60,463 nt of DNA from Trachelipus rathkii (lineage: Eukaryota > Arthropoda > Malacostraca > Isopoda > Trachelipodidae). Positions 35,861-47,815 of this stretch are shown here, piece by piece; positions within the stretch are counted from its first letter, which is position 1, and the number at the start of each line of letters is the position of its first letter. The stretch lies in assembly GCA_015478945.1 (NCBI GenBank), contig JABUQX010022902.1, positions 25,001-85,463 of the forward strand. The letters run 5' to 3'. A program made the position numbers and the translations under genes. The notes below the pieces were generated by a model. It ran no database searches. It was not told the DNA's origin and was given only the letters and a program-made list of their open reading frames with translations.

Positions 35861-36620
35861 AGTTAATACGCACCGTCTACATTGACCTTCAAAAACTTCT
35901 TCATATAGTTAGTTTGGATTTCGCGCAGAAACACAACTGGAACCGGTCCAATTCTGAACCCCTTCGTTTGAATATGCATCCCGCCGAGGACTCTTTTCGA
36001 CCTACTAAAATAATCTTGGCTAGCTTTACTTTTTTTTTCTTTTCTTTGCTTGGTCCACACCACCCGTAACTAAGGCTCCTGAACGATGGTGCAACTAATG
36101 GCTCCTGAAACATGGTCACTTCCTGCACCGATTACTACCCCATAAATGTGAATTCCACACTTATAGGCAGGATTACTGATAGGAACATCACATCAGCGCT
36201 AAACTGATTGACTTTTCTTGTCTGACGGTTTCTAATTCTCGGTTCTTCCTACAGTACATGCCATACTTTCCAATGTCCATGTTCCGTTTTTTAAACCGAT
36301 CTTATTTTTGCTTTCCTTCAAGATATAAGATTGTTTTGTAAAATTTAATTTAGAGTTTCAGACTATCTTCTCAGTTTCGTTTAAGAATTGTTCCTGATAT
36401 CTCTTTCCAGATTCAATATCGCATTTTTCCAATGTGCAATGTACACTCATTCTAAAAGAAAAGTTTATCCCTTCCACAGTTACATTTTAAATTAAAACTC
36501 AAACTTTTAAGCAAGTTGGTTAGTAGTACCTCACATTCCGCAATATTTTCAGACCAAATTGTTATTGTTAGCTGTATACTTAATTCTTAAACTTAGATAT
36601 TTTTTTCTTTTATATTTCAG

Positions 36621-37188
36621 GTATTCTATCATTGTTTGCTGCAAAAGCAGGAGCTAAGAAAGTTCTTGCCGTCGAAGGTAGTAAAGTAGCTGAATTTATC
36701 CCATTAATTGCCAGGGAAAATGGTTACGCAGATATCATCAAGGTGTTTCACTGCAAAGTTGAAGATGTATCCTTAGATACGGAGGAAAAAGTCGATATAA
36801 TTATTTCTGAATGGATGGGATTTTATTTACTTCATGAAGCCATGCTCTCATCTGTTATTTTTGCAAGGGATCAGTTCTTGTCAGATGAGGGAACACTGTT
36901 TCCCTCGAATGCCAAACTATACGTCTCCCCTTGTTCTATGGAAACTTATTTTAACGAACACTTTTATTTTTGGGATAATGTCTATGGATTTAACATGGCA
37001 TCCCTTAAAAATTATGCGCACAAGACTAAACAAACCAAACCTGAAGTATGTGAAGTCAATTCAAGTGATTTGTTAACAGAACCAGTTTGCATAAATGATA
37101 TTTTAAACTTAGTCTTACATAAAGCACACAATGATCTGATATTGAAAATTGTTTCATTGGTTAACAAAAAACTTTGTTGGCGATCACC
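36621..37188 (+). CDS. PRMT6-like arginine methyltransferase, exon 3
   Basis: After the acceptor TATATTTCAG the exon completes motif I (GILSLFAAKAGAKKV). It goes on with AVEGS (the acidic residue that binds the SAM ribose), KVDIIISEWMGFYLLHEAML (the double-E loop with both catalytic glutamates, in SEWMG and LLHE), and the region after motif III (LFPSNAKLYVSPC). It continues into the barrel with FWDNVYGFNMASLKNYA and SSDLLTEPVC. LLHEAMLSSV is closer to PRMT6 than to PRMT1/8, which have LFYE; some later segments resemble PRMT2. The frame meets TAA at 37192, but a GTAAGA donor at 37189 suggests splicing to a missing last exon with the THW loop. About 250 residues are visible, against 340-375 usual for the family. 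Confidence 0.93.
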
Positions 37189-38943
37189 GTAAGACATTTA
37201 TGTATTCTCGGAATAGCAGTGATTTGTTGTGGGAGAATTTCCAATGGTAGGTAATGTACGAAATTTTGAAAATGGAGAGAAAAAGTGGTTATTGAGAGAG
37301 ATTCTTCTTTAATTACGCTACGCTGCTTACCAACGGGCTCCTTTCTACAACCTCTTCAACCACATTGGTTAAGGGCAGGGACTGTTATAGTTTTTCGGTT
37401 GTTATTCGAGACTATAAAGAGGCTTAAGAAATAACTCAACCAACTCATTCTAAGCGATTTCTTTCACGGAGTACTTCCTTCAAAGGTACTCTCAATTTAT
37501 AACACTAGGAAAAATCCGGCTCTGGAAATGATAATTGCGAAAGAGAAGAAGAAATTTGATATGCTCATGCTCTCAACAATGAAATATACTTCGCATTGGA
37601 AAGAGGCATATGAAGGTTGGTTGGGTTGGAAACTGAGTGATTTTTTCCTTAGAAGTTGAGAAAAAAGAGAAGAAACGCTATCATAGTATTCTACAAAATT
37701 GTGAAATGGATCATATATTGAATCCCGTAAAAAGCAGAAACATCCAATTCCATGTTTGTCTCTGTCCAATCCGTAAAAAGTATGTGTCTATAGATATTGA
37801 CAAAAAATGAAGACAAAGTTGAAGAATGATTGAGCAATTAAATGAATGTCATAGGAAAATTGTATCAGAAGAGAAAATTGAATGACCTTGGAGATTGAAA
37901 ACTATTTGATTTTAAAACTTTTCAAAAGTTTAAGATTGTCCCTTTTTCAAAAAGTATTAGGTTCTTATATATATATTTTTTAAATATTGTCCTTAAAAAT
38001 TTTAGGGGGTGGATAAATAAAAATAGAAAAATTATTATACTATTTTCTTATAACTTTAAGCAACTTTGCAAACTTTAACTTATATTTTCAAAGGAAGACC
38101 ATGATACTTTTTATTATTGCAATTAGATATTTGAACCGTTTCTCAAGTAAATTTCTTATCTATACTTCTCAAATTATTTTTAATTGAACATGTTACAAAA
38201 AAAAAAATCCGTGGCAAGATAATTTTTTATTTTTTCTTTTCTCGTTAAAATTTATATATATATAAGTTAATTTTTAAGTTTAATTAAGCTAGTTTCGTTT
38301 TAATTTATTTCTTTAGGAAAAATACTTAAGAGTTATATGTAAAATGATAGAAACAGAATAATGGATCTTTTTGTGGAAAATATCCACTGAACAACCAAGG
38401 GTTAGATGTTGATTTTTGTTACATAAAATACTACAAGCTTTACTAAAATTGTCTGACTTGGGTTTTGCCCCGTATGAGCAATTAAAATAGAAAGAGGAAA
38501 TTAATGTTATATCTTTTTAAAGAATTTGGCTCTAAGCACACTTTTTTGAGAAACCCAAATGTCTTGTTATCATACTTAAAAAGAATTTATCTATTAAAAC
38601 CCTCAAAACCAATTCTGATGGTGGCGTTGTCAAAGCTACGAACGTGCTAAGGTTAGTGATGGGACCGATTGATTGTGATATTTTGTGTTACGATGGACGA
38701 TTTAATAGTAAATTTTGGAAAGATGGACGATGATTAACTGGAAAAAGGAATTGCCATATTTAATATCAATCTCCCTCTCATCTCGCTCTCTATATTAATA
38801 TAATAATAATATATAGATATAATATATATAATATATATATATAGATAATATATATATATATAGTTAAATATATAATATAAAATATAATATTATATATTAT
38901 ATATATATATAATTATATATAATATATATAATATTAATATATA

Positions 38944-38984
<41 letters not shown>

Positions 38985-39100
38985 TAATATGTATATATAA
39001 TATAATATATTATAATATATAATATTTAGTATATATATATATATTATATATATATATATAAAGTATATACTTATATATATATATCTCCCAAACTTTGTTC
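37189..39100. other. AT-rich DNA downstream of PRMT6-like exon 3
   Basis: I searched this stretch for the barrel segment (GF..WF and THW motifs) and found none. It ends in a (TA)n array at about 38795-39085. Confidence 0.6.
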
Positions 39101-42100
39101 TGGGATAAATGCTAATATCGAAAACTAAGGTTTTTAATTGGCGCAAAACTTTTTAGGCTTTTTCCAAGTAAAAATTTTATTCCTCTCAAATCTCAATCGC
39201 CGATTGCACTAAAAGTTACGAAAAAAAAATGGATATCAACTATGACAAAAAAAAATTTAAAATAGTGTATTGAGAAACGGGAAGGTTTAGTACTCCAAAA
39301 TTGCTTTATTTGTCACACCGCTCAAAAAAAAACTTTAAGATACTCTACAAAAATATACGGGTTAAATGGACATGGTGGATATATGATTTTTCAGCCACTT
39401 ATAATACACCAATTTACTACATTCATAGCTATCAAACACCACAAAATTTTCAATTTAAGTGAAAAGTTAGTAAATAAATACTTTTGAAGATGAAAAGTAC
39501 TTTAAATACGAAAGTTTTCGTATACAAAAATTTTACTAACGATACATTAAAGAAAGGATTTACCAAAACGGAACATACATAAAAACTGAGGACCAAAAAT
39601 GACGTTCCTTTATAACACTGTAAATGCGCATTCGTAATGCAACCTAAAATAAATTCCCAAAAATAATTAAATTTCATGGCGGCATATTACCTAGATAGGA
39701 CCGAATTACCGGGTCCATTCAAAAAAAGTTAAATTAAATTAAGAGAAAAGCGTGATAGAACAACATGTTCGAAACATAAATAAAAACTTACATAACGAAC
39801 CGAGGACCCAAAAATATAATAAAATTCATTAAAATTGAGGGACCAAAATTACCGGTCCTGTTATACCTCGTTAAAATAATAAATTTCATAAACCTGTAGT
39901 ACATATCATACTGTATAAAAAAAAAGACCATTTTATTGCAAGGAGGATATACCAATTTCACCCTCCTATGAAACACAACCTTAAATCTAACTTATTAGTG
40001 TACATCCCACCCTCTCATATACTCGATGAGGAAAAGCCTTAAAAATGTATAATAAAAAAAACTTATCATGAGTACCTCCCTCCAAACTCGAGGGAAAAAA
40101 CCTATTTTAAAAAAAAAGTATTTCGAAGAAAAAAAAAATATACTAACTTTTCTTTTAATATCTCTTCAAAACTCAGAGAGAAAAGAAAAATGTTTATTTA
40201 ATAAGATTAATATCTAACTAAAAAAGTTAATAAAAACCCTAACTACTTTACCAAAGATAAAAATAAAAAAAAGAAGATTTTCAACCAATAAAACATTAAA
40301 AATGATTGTCATAATTACACATGCCAAACCTTTTATAATAGTAAACTCCTGAAACGTAAGAAAATATGAATATTTAAAAATTCCTTATCAGGCCTAAAAA
40401 TTAAAAATTTCCTGATATGTAAGGCCTGCGACTATTCCTCCGAAAATCGCCTTACCAAAATAAATGTATTTAGTTTTATTTGAGACGATACCAAAAATAA
40501 TATATAAAAAATTGTTATAATTTAATAAGGGATTTAATACACACAAACAGCTAAATTATAAATAAAGTTAGGAAGAAACTCAAAATTTTTGGTATCCCAA
40601 ATTTAGGCAGTTTTCTCAGAAAACCTTTTAAAAACCCACATGTGGCCACCGTGCCTGAGATGGCAGGCGGACTTTCATCCGAAAAACTCGCTCTCTAAAT
40701 AACTTTGTCAGTGTGTTTATGAATTTGATGGGGCGTCAAGGTCGTTAATAAGCTAATAGTCATTTACTTATAACTCTATACGTAATATCAACGTGTTTGA
40801 GTTAGGCATTTCGATGAAAAATTAATATAATATTTTAAAAATCCATCTACTCCAAAATGCTGTTCAAAACTCAGTCATAATTAATAATAATAATTAATAA
40901 AAGTTAATATAAAAATACAATTGTGCTCTCTCTCTTTTTCCCTCTCACTCCTATTCGATATATTGAACTCAATTATTATAATAATTAAAAAATAAAAATA
41001 TTCACAAAACACCTATTCATTCGCGTTGAAAGAAAACAAGAAAGAAGAAAATATATCTATTTAAACAAAACAAATTAATAACTCTAAAAATAGAAAAAAT
41101 ATTACACAACACCTATATTCATTCAAAGTATTAGGTCCCACAAAAAACGCGGAGCAAACCAGAATGCTATATGTGAGCCGGTATATTCGAATCCGAAAAA
41201 CGATATAGTTTCTAGGAATATGTTCTCCAGTAAGATATACTCCTTCATTGTCTTTTATTTATGGTTCTAATTTTTAGTTTATTTAAAACCATAACTCTTC
41301 CCCTAAATAGACACCTTTTTCTGAAAAGTTGCTAGTATGTTAAGGCCAATAGTTAAATAATATGTGTCTGATAATATGGATCTACACCAGATCGATATTG
41401 AACGGTCTCATTATTAAATATTGGATAGTGGAAAATCATTACACATGTGATAGTAACTAACGCATATGAAAAGTGATTATTCCTCATGGAGTTTAGCTCG
41501 GCGTGTGAATGGGTGAAAAATATAAATATGGGGTTAGTTGGTTAGTTGGTATTATGGGTGATTTTGAGATTGGGTTATTCCCTTAAAAATTGGGTGGAAG
41601 TACTTCTCTTTGAAGTAATATACGTGGGAAAATGGAGGAATAGCATTCGGGTAAGACGCATTGCTTAAGTCCAATCTCAAAGTAAAGGACTATGGTGAAG
41701 ACAAATTGATAAAGGTAGTGGGGTGGATGATTTATCTATATATATTTTTTTTTTTGATTTTTAATTATTATATATATATTTGAAGATATTAAAAAATAAA
41801 TTTTTCCTGAGCTTTGAAGAAAAAGTAATTTTCAATTACCTATCTGAACTATGCAAAAAATATAATTGGAAGTAGGTGTAAACAAAAAACGAAAAACAAA
41901 TTTTATTTATATAAGCGTATTTGGTAGATACGGGTTTGAATAGATTTAGAGGCTCTATTTGCAAGGGAATACACATTGGTTGAATGATGGTTTAGGTTCT
42001 TGGTGATATAGGTGCTCTCCTGAAGGACCTTGTATGATTGATTACTCGTACTAACCGAAAGGGGGCTTGCCGGGAGGAGCTGTCAGGAGCGGATTGAATC

Positions 42101-43440
42101 GACGGATTTTAAGAAATTATAAAAGTAAGATAAAAAATATCACTACCGTTACAGAGAGAAATAACACATAAAATGGGAAATAAACCAGATATGGAAAATA
42201 GAAATGAGATTTCGCAATTAAATTCCTGAGTCCGTAAAGTTTAGATAGTTGTTTTTTATTGTTTATATCTAACGAAAGTTCGTTTTCCCAAAACTAGTGG
42301 ATGAAATAGATTTTAATTTTTTCAACTTTGCAAGTGAAAGAAGTTATATTTGGAAGGAAGTCAGAGAATGTTCTCTCAGAGTATGTTCCAGAAACTGAGG
42401 TCCTCTTGAAAGCCAGTTGGTCTGCAAGGAGGAGTGTGGATGGGTAATTTGAAGAAAGTAACTATATATTCATATACCAGGTGCATCCTTGCGAAGGGGA
42501 ATAAAAAACCAGTAGCCTAAATTTGGCTGTTCATAGGCAAGGTAGGAAGGCGGTTATAGGAGAGGAAAGAGAGATTAAATTTTAAAGGTATAGGTTTCCA
42601 ACTTTAAGAGTGTAAGGTAACTGGTAAGGGTAGATATTTATAATTACAGAATTGTAGTGTGGTTTTAGAAAAGTATGGGCTGACAAGATTACAATTTCTT
42701 GATAAGTCTATTTGATTGTATAAGATTTGAAGGAAAGCAAATGTAATTATCGTTTGAGTGCTTGCAAATATCTTCTGGAAAAGATCTTGTGCTGTAGGTA
42801 AAATTTTATGGTTTTATCTTACTTTGGAAAGGAGGAACATCTGTAATGTCTCATGAATCTGTGCACCTGTTCCTACATAAATGAACTTGGTCATTGATAA
42901 GATGTCTGGATAAGCTTCAAAGGTTTTTCGCTAGAAGAAAGTGGCTTATGGATTGTGTGGATAATATCCATGAGTGAGTGGTACATATTTCTTTGGAATA
43001 TAAGACCAGGAAATAGGAACAGAGTGTAAGATCAGATTTGGTTAGAAAGTTTCTAACTGCGTTTAAATAATTTAGTAGTATTTGCTTCTTGCCACGTGAT
43101 GAGAGATTTAGTTCTGCTGTTTGTGAATCAAGTATCCAAGTATTTGATCGTACAAATGAATAGCAGATCATTAGTAAGGTAGGTGAAGTGTTTAATGCTG
43201 TTTTGTCGATTTTTCTTCTCCCATAGTCAATGTTTTACATGGAACATGTTCCTAACATTAAGTTAAAATAATATACATTATCTTTGATATAATTTTTGGT
43301 TTTATTTACTTTGGAAAGAGGAAATGAAATTGTCGCAATGCATGTTTAATTTTAAGAGCTCTTGTTGAAGCTCTATAAAAAGAAATTGAGATTGAATTTT
43401 ACGTGATACTTAGAGATTTGATTGTGTAAGATTGCATTCT
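39101..43440. other. AT-rich unassigned stretch
   Basis: No gene was recognised. Three related short palindromic words beginning GGACC lie at 39590, 39698 and 39840. The segment from about 41.4 to 43.4 kb is G/T/A-rich with scattered short frames that match nothing I know. Confidence 0.5.
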
Positions 43441-43490
43441 GTTACCAAGCGTTCCACCGCGCTACATGGCGCCACGGTTTATTATGGAAT
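43441..43490 (-). other. tRNA-like A-box fragment
   Basis: On the - strand GCCATGTAGCGCGGTGGAAC followed by GCTTGG resembles the 5' half of a tRNA or the head of a tRNA-derived SINE. No B-box follows within 60 bp, so at most it is a truncated SINE head. Confidence 0.3.
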
Positions 43491-43528
43491 TTTGGTTGTC
43501 TTTAATAATAAATAACATCTTCTAATAG

Positions 43529-43633
43529 TTCCTTTAACTTCTTCTGAAAAAGGACCTCGCCCTCTTTGAATATTCATCCAACACATAATATCGCTCCCTG
43601 AATATATCATTTCATTGGGTTTTACTTTTTCGA
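43529..43633 (-). CDS. Possible zona-pellucida-domain exon
   Basis: After a good acceptor (TTAGCACTTTTTCAG on the - strand) the frame reads EKVKPNEMIYSGSDIMCWMN then IQRGRGPFSEEVKGTI. The pattern V-x-x-G-D/S-x-(hydrophobic)-x-C-W-M-x-I-Q-x-G-x-G-P resembles part of the ZP domain of arthropod cuticle and apical matrix proteins. The 3' boundary is unclear: GTTAAA at about 43534 or GTTATT further on could serve as donor. No neighbouring ZP exon was found. It is on the PRMT7 strand but does not resemble PRMT7. Confidence 0.35.
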
Positions 43634-45120
43634 CTGAAAAAGTGCTAAAAGTGATAACTTTTTGCAAATTATTACTCGCCAATGTCAAATAAGACGCTCT
43701 TTTCCTATCTTTTGTTTTTCACTTGGAGTGTGAAGAACTGAGAGAAGGCTGAGATTCATCATTTTGTATCATAAGAATAGAAACCCAGGGAATCTTATAT
43801 AGAGACACCAAAACGCTAAAAGAATTTATCTTTATGAAATATTCAGTCCCAATAAACACCTTATGTTATATAACTTATATATAGGAAAATAAAAAAAGAT
43901 TTTATAATTATATATTTCTCAATAAGGATTATTAAAACCATAATTCAAGAAATAATCTTGGATTTTAGACAAAAAAAAAAACAAGGGATAATTCTAGATA
44001 AATAGATGAAATAGATAGGTTAATTTTTTTCGCTTTACTTTACTCTCATTGATTATATTTCGTTAGGTTATTCTATTTTCCGTGGTAAAGTCTACGATTT
44101 TTCCAATCAATTCTGCAGTAAGGTTGATCAGCTCACTCGTGGTAAATGCGTGTGTGTTTATATATCTATTGATAGGCTGGTACTAAAAATGAATTTTTGT
44201 TGTCCTATCCGTTTCTAAGTTCATTCGACTCATATGGTTCTTTCAATTTTTTTCTCATAATAATTAGACTTTCTTCTTTTATGTTAGGACTAAGGATGTT
44301 GCGAATATATAACATAATTTGAATAATACATATATGAACCGAATTAACATGCAAAGCTATAGATTACCTTGAAAGAAAACTATATTTGGAAAAAAATATT
44401 TATGAGAGATTTTTCGTTTCAAAGTGTTTGTTCAATAAAATAGAATAATATATTTTTCTTAATTCTTCTGGAAAATGGGTTTAACTTTTCCAATTTTGCA
44501 TAGGATCAACACAATCTGGCAGGCTACGAGGCTTTTCCTACTTACTGCAAAGAATCTTTGGATTATGTAAAAATGTGAATAAATTATATAACTATAAATA
44601 TACAAGCTTAGAAACTTGGTTGGATTGATATATCGCACTTAAAAGATTCTGTGTAAGAGATATTTTTTTTCAAACTTTTTCATCTATTTTAGAAAAATAT
44701 GGTGAACCACCTTTAATAAAAATTCAAATCGGATAAAACCCATTCTAATAGATTCATGTTTTGTTAACTCTGTTTCCTCCGTTGTAAACTTTCACAAATC
44801 TATGTAAATATAAACTTTATTTTTTTAACATTTTCCAAATGAAAAATGTTACTTTTCAAAACTTTCTAAGGTCTAATGGGATATACATTAAGCATTACAT
44901 ATCTCATTAAAGAGGATAACGAAGTCATCTTTAAGATTCATACTGGAATTATCATCAAACAATTATTTTCTTTTAATATTTTACAAAAAAAAAAAATTCT
45001 TTAGGAAAATATGTGTGTATTATTTCATAATTGGCATTCATTAAAAATTTGAAATTTAAATTACAACAAAATTTGCAATTAAATCTTTCTCAGTCTGTAA
45101 TTAATGTAAGGTACACATAC
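43634..45120. other. AT-rich stretch where the last PRMT7 exon would be expected
   Basis: The terminal PRMT7 exon should encode a W(D/N)PHxKQxVYF-like segment. I looked for it on the - strand here and did not find it. Confidence 0.5.
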
Positions 45121-45390
45121 CTGTTCTCCTATACTGACAGGGCATGTTGTACCTGTGCTGAGGACATCTTCAGAAAAATGCCAATCACACCACAAAGCCA
45201 TTCCATTCAGAGTTCCAGAAGAATGTAAGGGTATAATATGTTGTGTCTCTAATTTCTTTTCCTGAAGAGTTTCAAGATTGAGGGGAATCGACACAAGTTG
45301 ACAAGGATTTCCAAGGGCAATTGAAGGATATTCCCAAAGTGGTTGAGGTTCAACTGGTTCATCTATTTCATCGGAAGCTTTATCAATTAA
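45121..45390 (-). CDS. PRMT7: PRMT7 exon D (C-terminal part of second domain)
   Basis: The 90-codon exon sits in exact phase between a TTCTTTGACAG acceptor and a GTATGT donor. It reads LIDKASDEIDEPVEPQPLWE, then YPSIALGNPCQLVSIPLNLE, and later HSSGTLNGMALWCDWHFSED and VLSTGTTCP. The PLWEYP block, the SGTLNGMALWxDWHF strand pair and the LSTG turn are hallmarks of the beta-barrel in the second methyltransferase-like repeat of PRMT7. PRMT7 is a type III enzyme that makes only monomethylarginine and folds its two repeats into a pseudodimer. This repeat normally lacks catalytic competence. Confidence 0.93.
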
Positions 45391-46202
45391 CTGTCAAAGA
45401 ATTAAATATTAAAATATCATAATCCTTTTTATCGTTGTGGTAAATATTATTCTGCAAAATGTGTTACTTCAGCATTTAAAATGGTTAGGAAGAAATAAAT
45501 TTTAAACCACATTCGATTGAAATTAATTTAAAAACGTTTAAGCAAAAAAAAATTTATAATAATACTAGTATACAAGAATGATTTGATAGTAGCTGTCAAA
45601 AAATATCTCTGCAAGTTTTTTAAATTTAAATATCTATCCTAATTAACAAATATTTCATTTTATTTAAATTTAAACATCTATCTTAGTAAACAAATAATTT
45701 ATTTTATCTTTCACATTGCGGCATGAAGAGGAATGAAGGAAAAACTTTTAAGAAATTTATATGACAGGCCTAGCAAGCCGGCGAAGTGAAAAAATAAGGA
45801 GAATATTCATCTTTCAATGGTCTTAATGATGATAATAAACAAACTATATTGAAGTTAGACATTCTGCAATAATTATTATTTTATTATTAATTAATAGCAA
45901 TAAATATAAGCGAAAATCCTTATGACTGACAAAATGCTTTGGTTCTCAAAATATTAAAATTAACTTAATTTTTAAATGTAAATTTAAATTTCGAAATTTC
46001 TTAAAAGACGTTTACAAATTAAGTAAAGTAGTGATGTAAAAATAGCAAAGAACTTTGTATCTTTTTCTTCTGAAATTTAAAATGAAATTTATTGACTAGT
46101 ATCAACAGGTACAAAAGCTAATATATCAAGAGCACTGGTTTATACACGTTTCAAACTTAAGTAGAGACTATTTTCAAAACTGTAATGTATATTTTATCTA
46201 AC

Positions 46203-46430
46203 CTTATCAAATGGTCTCATATCAAAACCACAACAAGTATCAAGGGGATACCTAATCTTCCATAAGTCCCTAAACTCAACTGGTACACCCCATAATGTCA
46301 TTTTCTGGGGTAAAACGTCAGCATTTTCGGCAAGCAGATGAACACAAGACTTCAGCTGATACAAGAACTGAATAGAGTGCCAAGGAAGTACAGAAGTTTC
46401 GAAGTATGGCTCACAAAATACAAGAGATAT
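46203..46430 (-). CDS. PRMT7: PRMT7 exon C
   Basis: The exon has 76 codons between an AATGAACAG acceptor and a GTTAGA donor. It reads ISLVFCEPYFETSVLPWHSI, then QFLYQLKSCVHLLAENADVL, and ends with VEFRDLWKIRYPLDTCCGFD and MRPFDK. The EPYFETSVLPWH block is the second-repeat counterpart of the double-E loop, with only the first Glu kept, as in other PRMT7 proteins. The VEFRDLWKIR.P...C.GFD block is highly characteristic of PRMT7. Phase is 0 at both ends. Confidence 0.95.
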
Positions 46431-46670
46431 CTGTTCATTTAAAATATTAACTAACAACTTGTTTAAATCCTGATGGAGATGCTTAAATTTTTAATGTTGT
46501 ATTGAGATATATTTGGTATTTAATTTCTTAATTTAATATAATAGTTTTGTATATCTTTTATAAATTTTGCAGCTTATTCTTAGGTACTCAGATTATGTAG
46601 GTTATAGCAAAAATTATTTGTTAATGTTTGTGCATAAAATGTGCCCTAGTGCCTCTTAGCTATTTAGAAG

Positions 46671-46743
46671 TGGATTGAGTCAGTAAAGGAATGCCTGGAA
46701 GAGAGGAATGTGAGTTTGGCAGAGGCGAGAAGAAAGGTGCATA
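46671..46743 (+). mobile_element. LINE family A-like 3' tail fragment
   Basis: The + strand reads WIESVKECLEERNVSLAEAR then RKVHNNN without a stop. This matches the C-terminal end of the arthropod endonuclease-reverse transcriptase family to which LINE family A belongs (a WID.VK.CL..R...L..AR..V.D/N pattern). It is immediately followed by a few AAT units, as at other family tails. It lies between the inverted-repeat arms. Confidence 0.6.
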
Positions 46744-46748
46744 ATAAT

Positions 46749-46795
46749 AATACAAGAGATATCTGTTCAATTAAATTATTCACTAACAAATTGTT
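46749..46795 (-). repeat. Duplicated copy of the PRMT7 exon C splice-acceptor segment
   Basis: About 47 bp repeats, in the same orientation, the sequence at 46417-46463 with five or six differences. It includes the AACAG acceptor and the first 14 bases of exon C (ATATCTCTTGTATT on the - strand), after which it runs into AAT repeats. It is therefore a potential decoy 3' splice site upstream of the real exon C. Confidence 0.75.
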
Positions 46796-47213
46796 GTTAT
46801 TCATGTTTTAATTTCACATGAAATGGTTAAAAATAATTTTGACTATCCTGAAATTACAAATATTTAAAATTTAATAAATTTACAAAAATAATAAATTCTG
46901 AGTTTTCAATAAAATGGCACCAATAAAATCCAAACAAGAAAATAGGTAAGAGGCACTATGACACATTTCAGGCACAAACATTAACAAATAATTTTTGCTA
47001 TAACCTACATAATCTGAGCACCTAAGAATAAGCTACAAAATTTATAAAAGATATACAAAACTATTCAATAAAATTAAGGAAATAAATACCAAATCTATCT
47101 CAATACATTAAAAATTTAGGCATCTTCATTATGATTCCAAACAATACACGAAAAGGAAACAACAACTTTTTATTTATTTTAAAAACGGTTACCATAGCAA
47201 CGCGTGAACTAAC

Positions 47214-47359
47214 CTTTTCAATAATATTTTCTAATTTAACATCTGTTAAAGATGATGTCAAAATGGTTATTCTATCTGACACTTCATTGAATTCTATAAA
47301 CTGGTTGAATACTTTTCGGACGGTAGAACTTTTTTCATGAACATACACATGTCGAGCAC
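47214..47359 (-). CDS. PRMT7: PRMT7 exon B
   Basis: This is a 146-base exon between an AAAG acceptor, preceded directly by (ATT)n, and a GTTAGT donor. After completing a Gly codon it reads ARHVYVHEKSSTVRKVFNQF, IEFNEVSDRITILTSSLTDV and KLENIIEK. It corresponds to the post-I strand of the second methyltransferase-like repeat (GA.HVYVHE, with the acidic residue at the ribose-binding position) and the following helix and strand (DRITIL). Phase fits exon C exactly. Confidence 0.92.
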
Positions 47360-47361
47360 CT

Positions 47362-47438
<77 letters not shown>

Positions 47439-47697
47439 TAAAAAGACAATTCCTACAGCTTTATTTTAACTAAACCTCAAAACTTTTCTGTGATCCATCT
47501 CCGTCTCAACCCCCTCCTCCTCCACCCCCTTAGATCAAATCACTCGAATATTCTAACCAAATTTTATACTTCCGTATATAGCGATTCTTATCTTTTCCTG
47601 CTACTAGGATGCAAATCGAAAATCGAACTTTTACCTGGCCTGCAACTCGTCGCACCACATCCTTATGTCACAAATTTCTTTCTCCTCTATAACTGCT

Positions 47698-47771
<74 letters not shown>

Positions 47772-47815
47772 TTATATCGATTAATAATAATGATTTATTT
47801 AATATTAAAATCATT
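47360..47815 (-). other. PRMT7 intron with two (AAT)n arrays
   Basis: (AAT)n arrays at about 47362-47438 and 47701-47769 bracket a 260-bp segment of complex sequence, C-rich on the + strand near 47505-47535. The segment has no clear coding sequence. The 116-codon + frame through it, with a poly-Asn run, is a microsatellite artefact. No GT donor is seen at the expected 5' end. Confidence 0.7.

Larger units (their letters stand above)
25975..36620 (+). other. PRMT6-like intron 2 (10.6 kb)
   Basis: The intron starts GTGAGT and ends TTTATATTTCAG, a good polypyrimidine acceptor. It contains a (TTA)n array, LINE family A copy 1, a tRNA-derived SINE, C/T-rich unassigned DNA (about 29.1-32.8 kb) and an LTR-like repeat pair around a retropepsin fragment. 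All other open frames in it appear to be chance or transposon remnants. Confidence 0.8.
46479..47124. repeat. Long inverted repeat in a PRMT7 intron
   Basis: The left arm at 46479-46661 (including GATGCTTAAATTTTTAATG, AGATTATGTAGGTTATAGC, GCCCTAGTGCCTCTTA) is inverted at 46946-47124 (TAAGAGGCACTATG, GCTATAACCTACATAATCTG, CATTAAAAATTTAGGCATC). The arms are about 180 bp with few differences, separated by about 285 bp that hold a LINE tail fragment and a duplicated splice-acceptor segment. In the PRMT7 pre-mRNA the arms could pair. Confidence 0.85.

Noticed and set aside
36834..37197. Other-frame and antisense frames over PRMT exon 3
   Set aside because: They are shadows of the real exon, which carries the conserved motifs in the 36621 frame.
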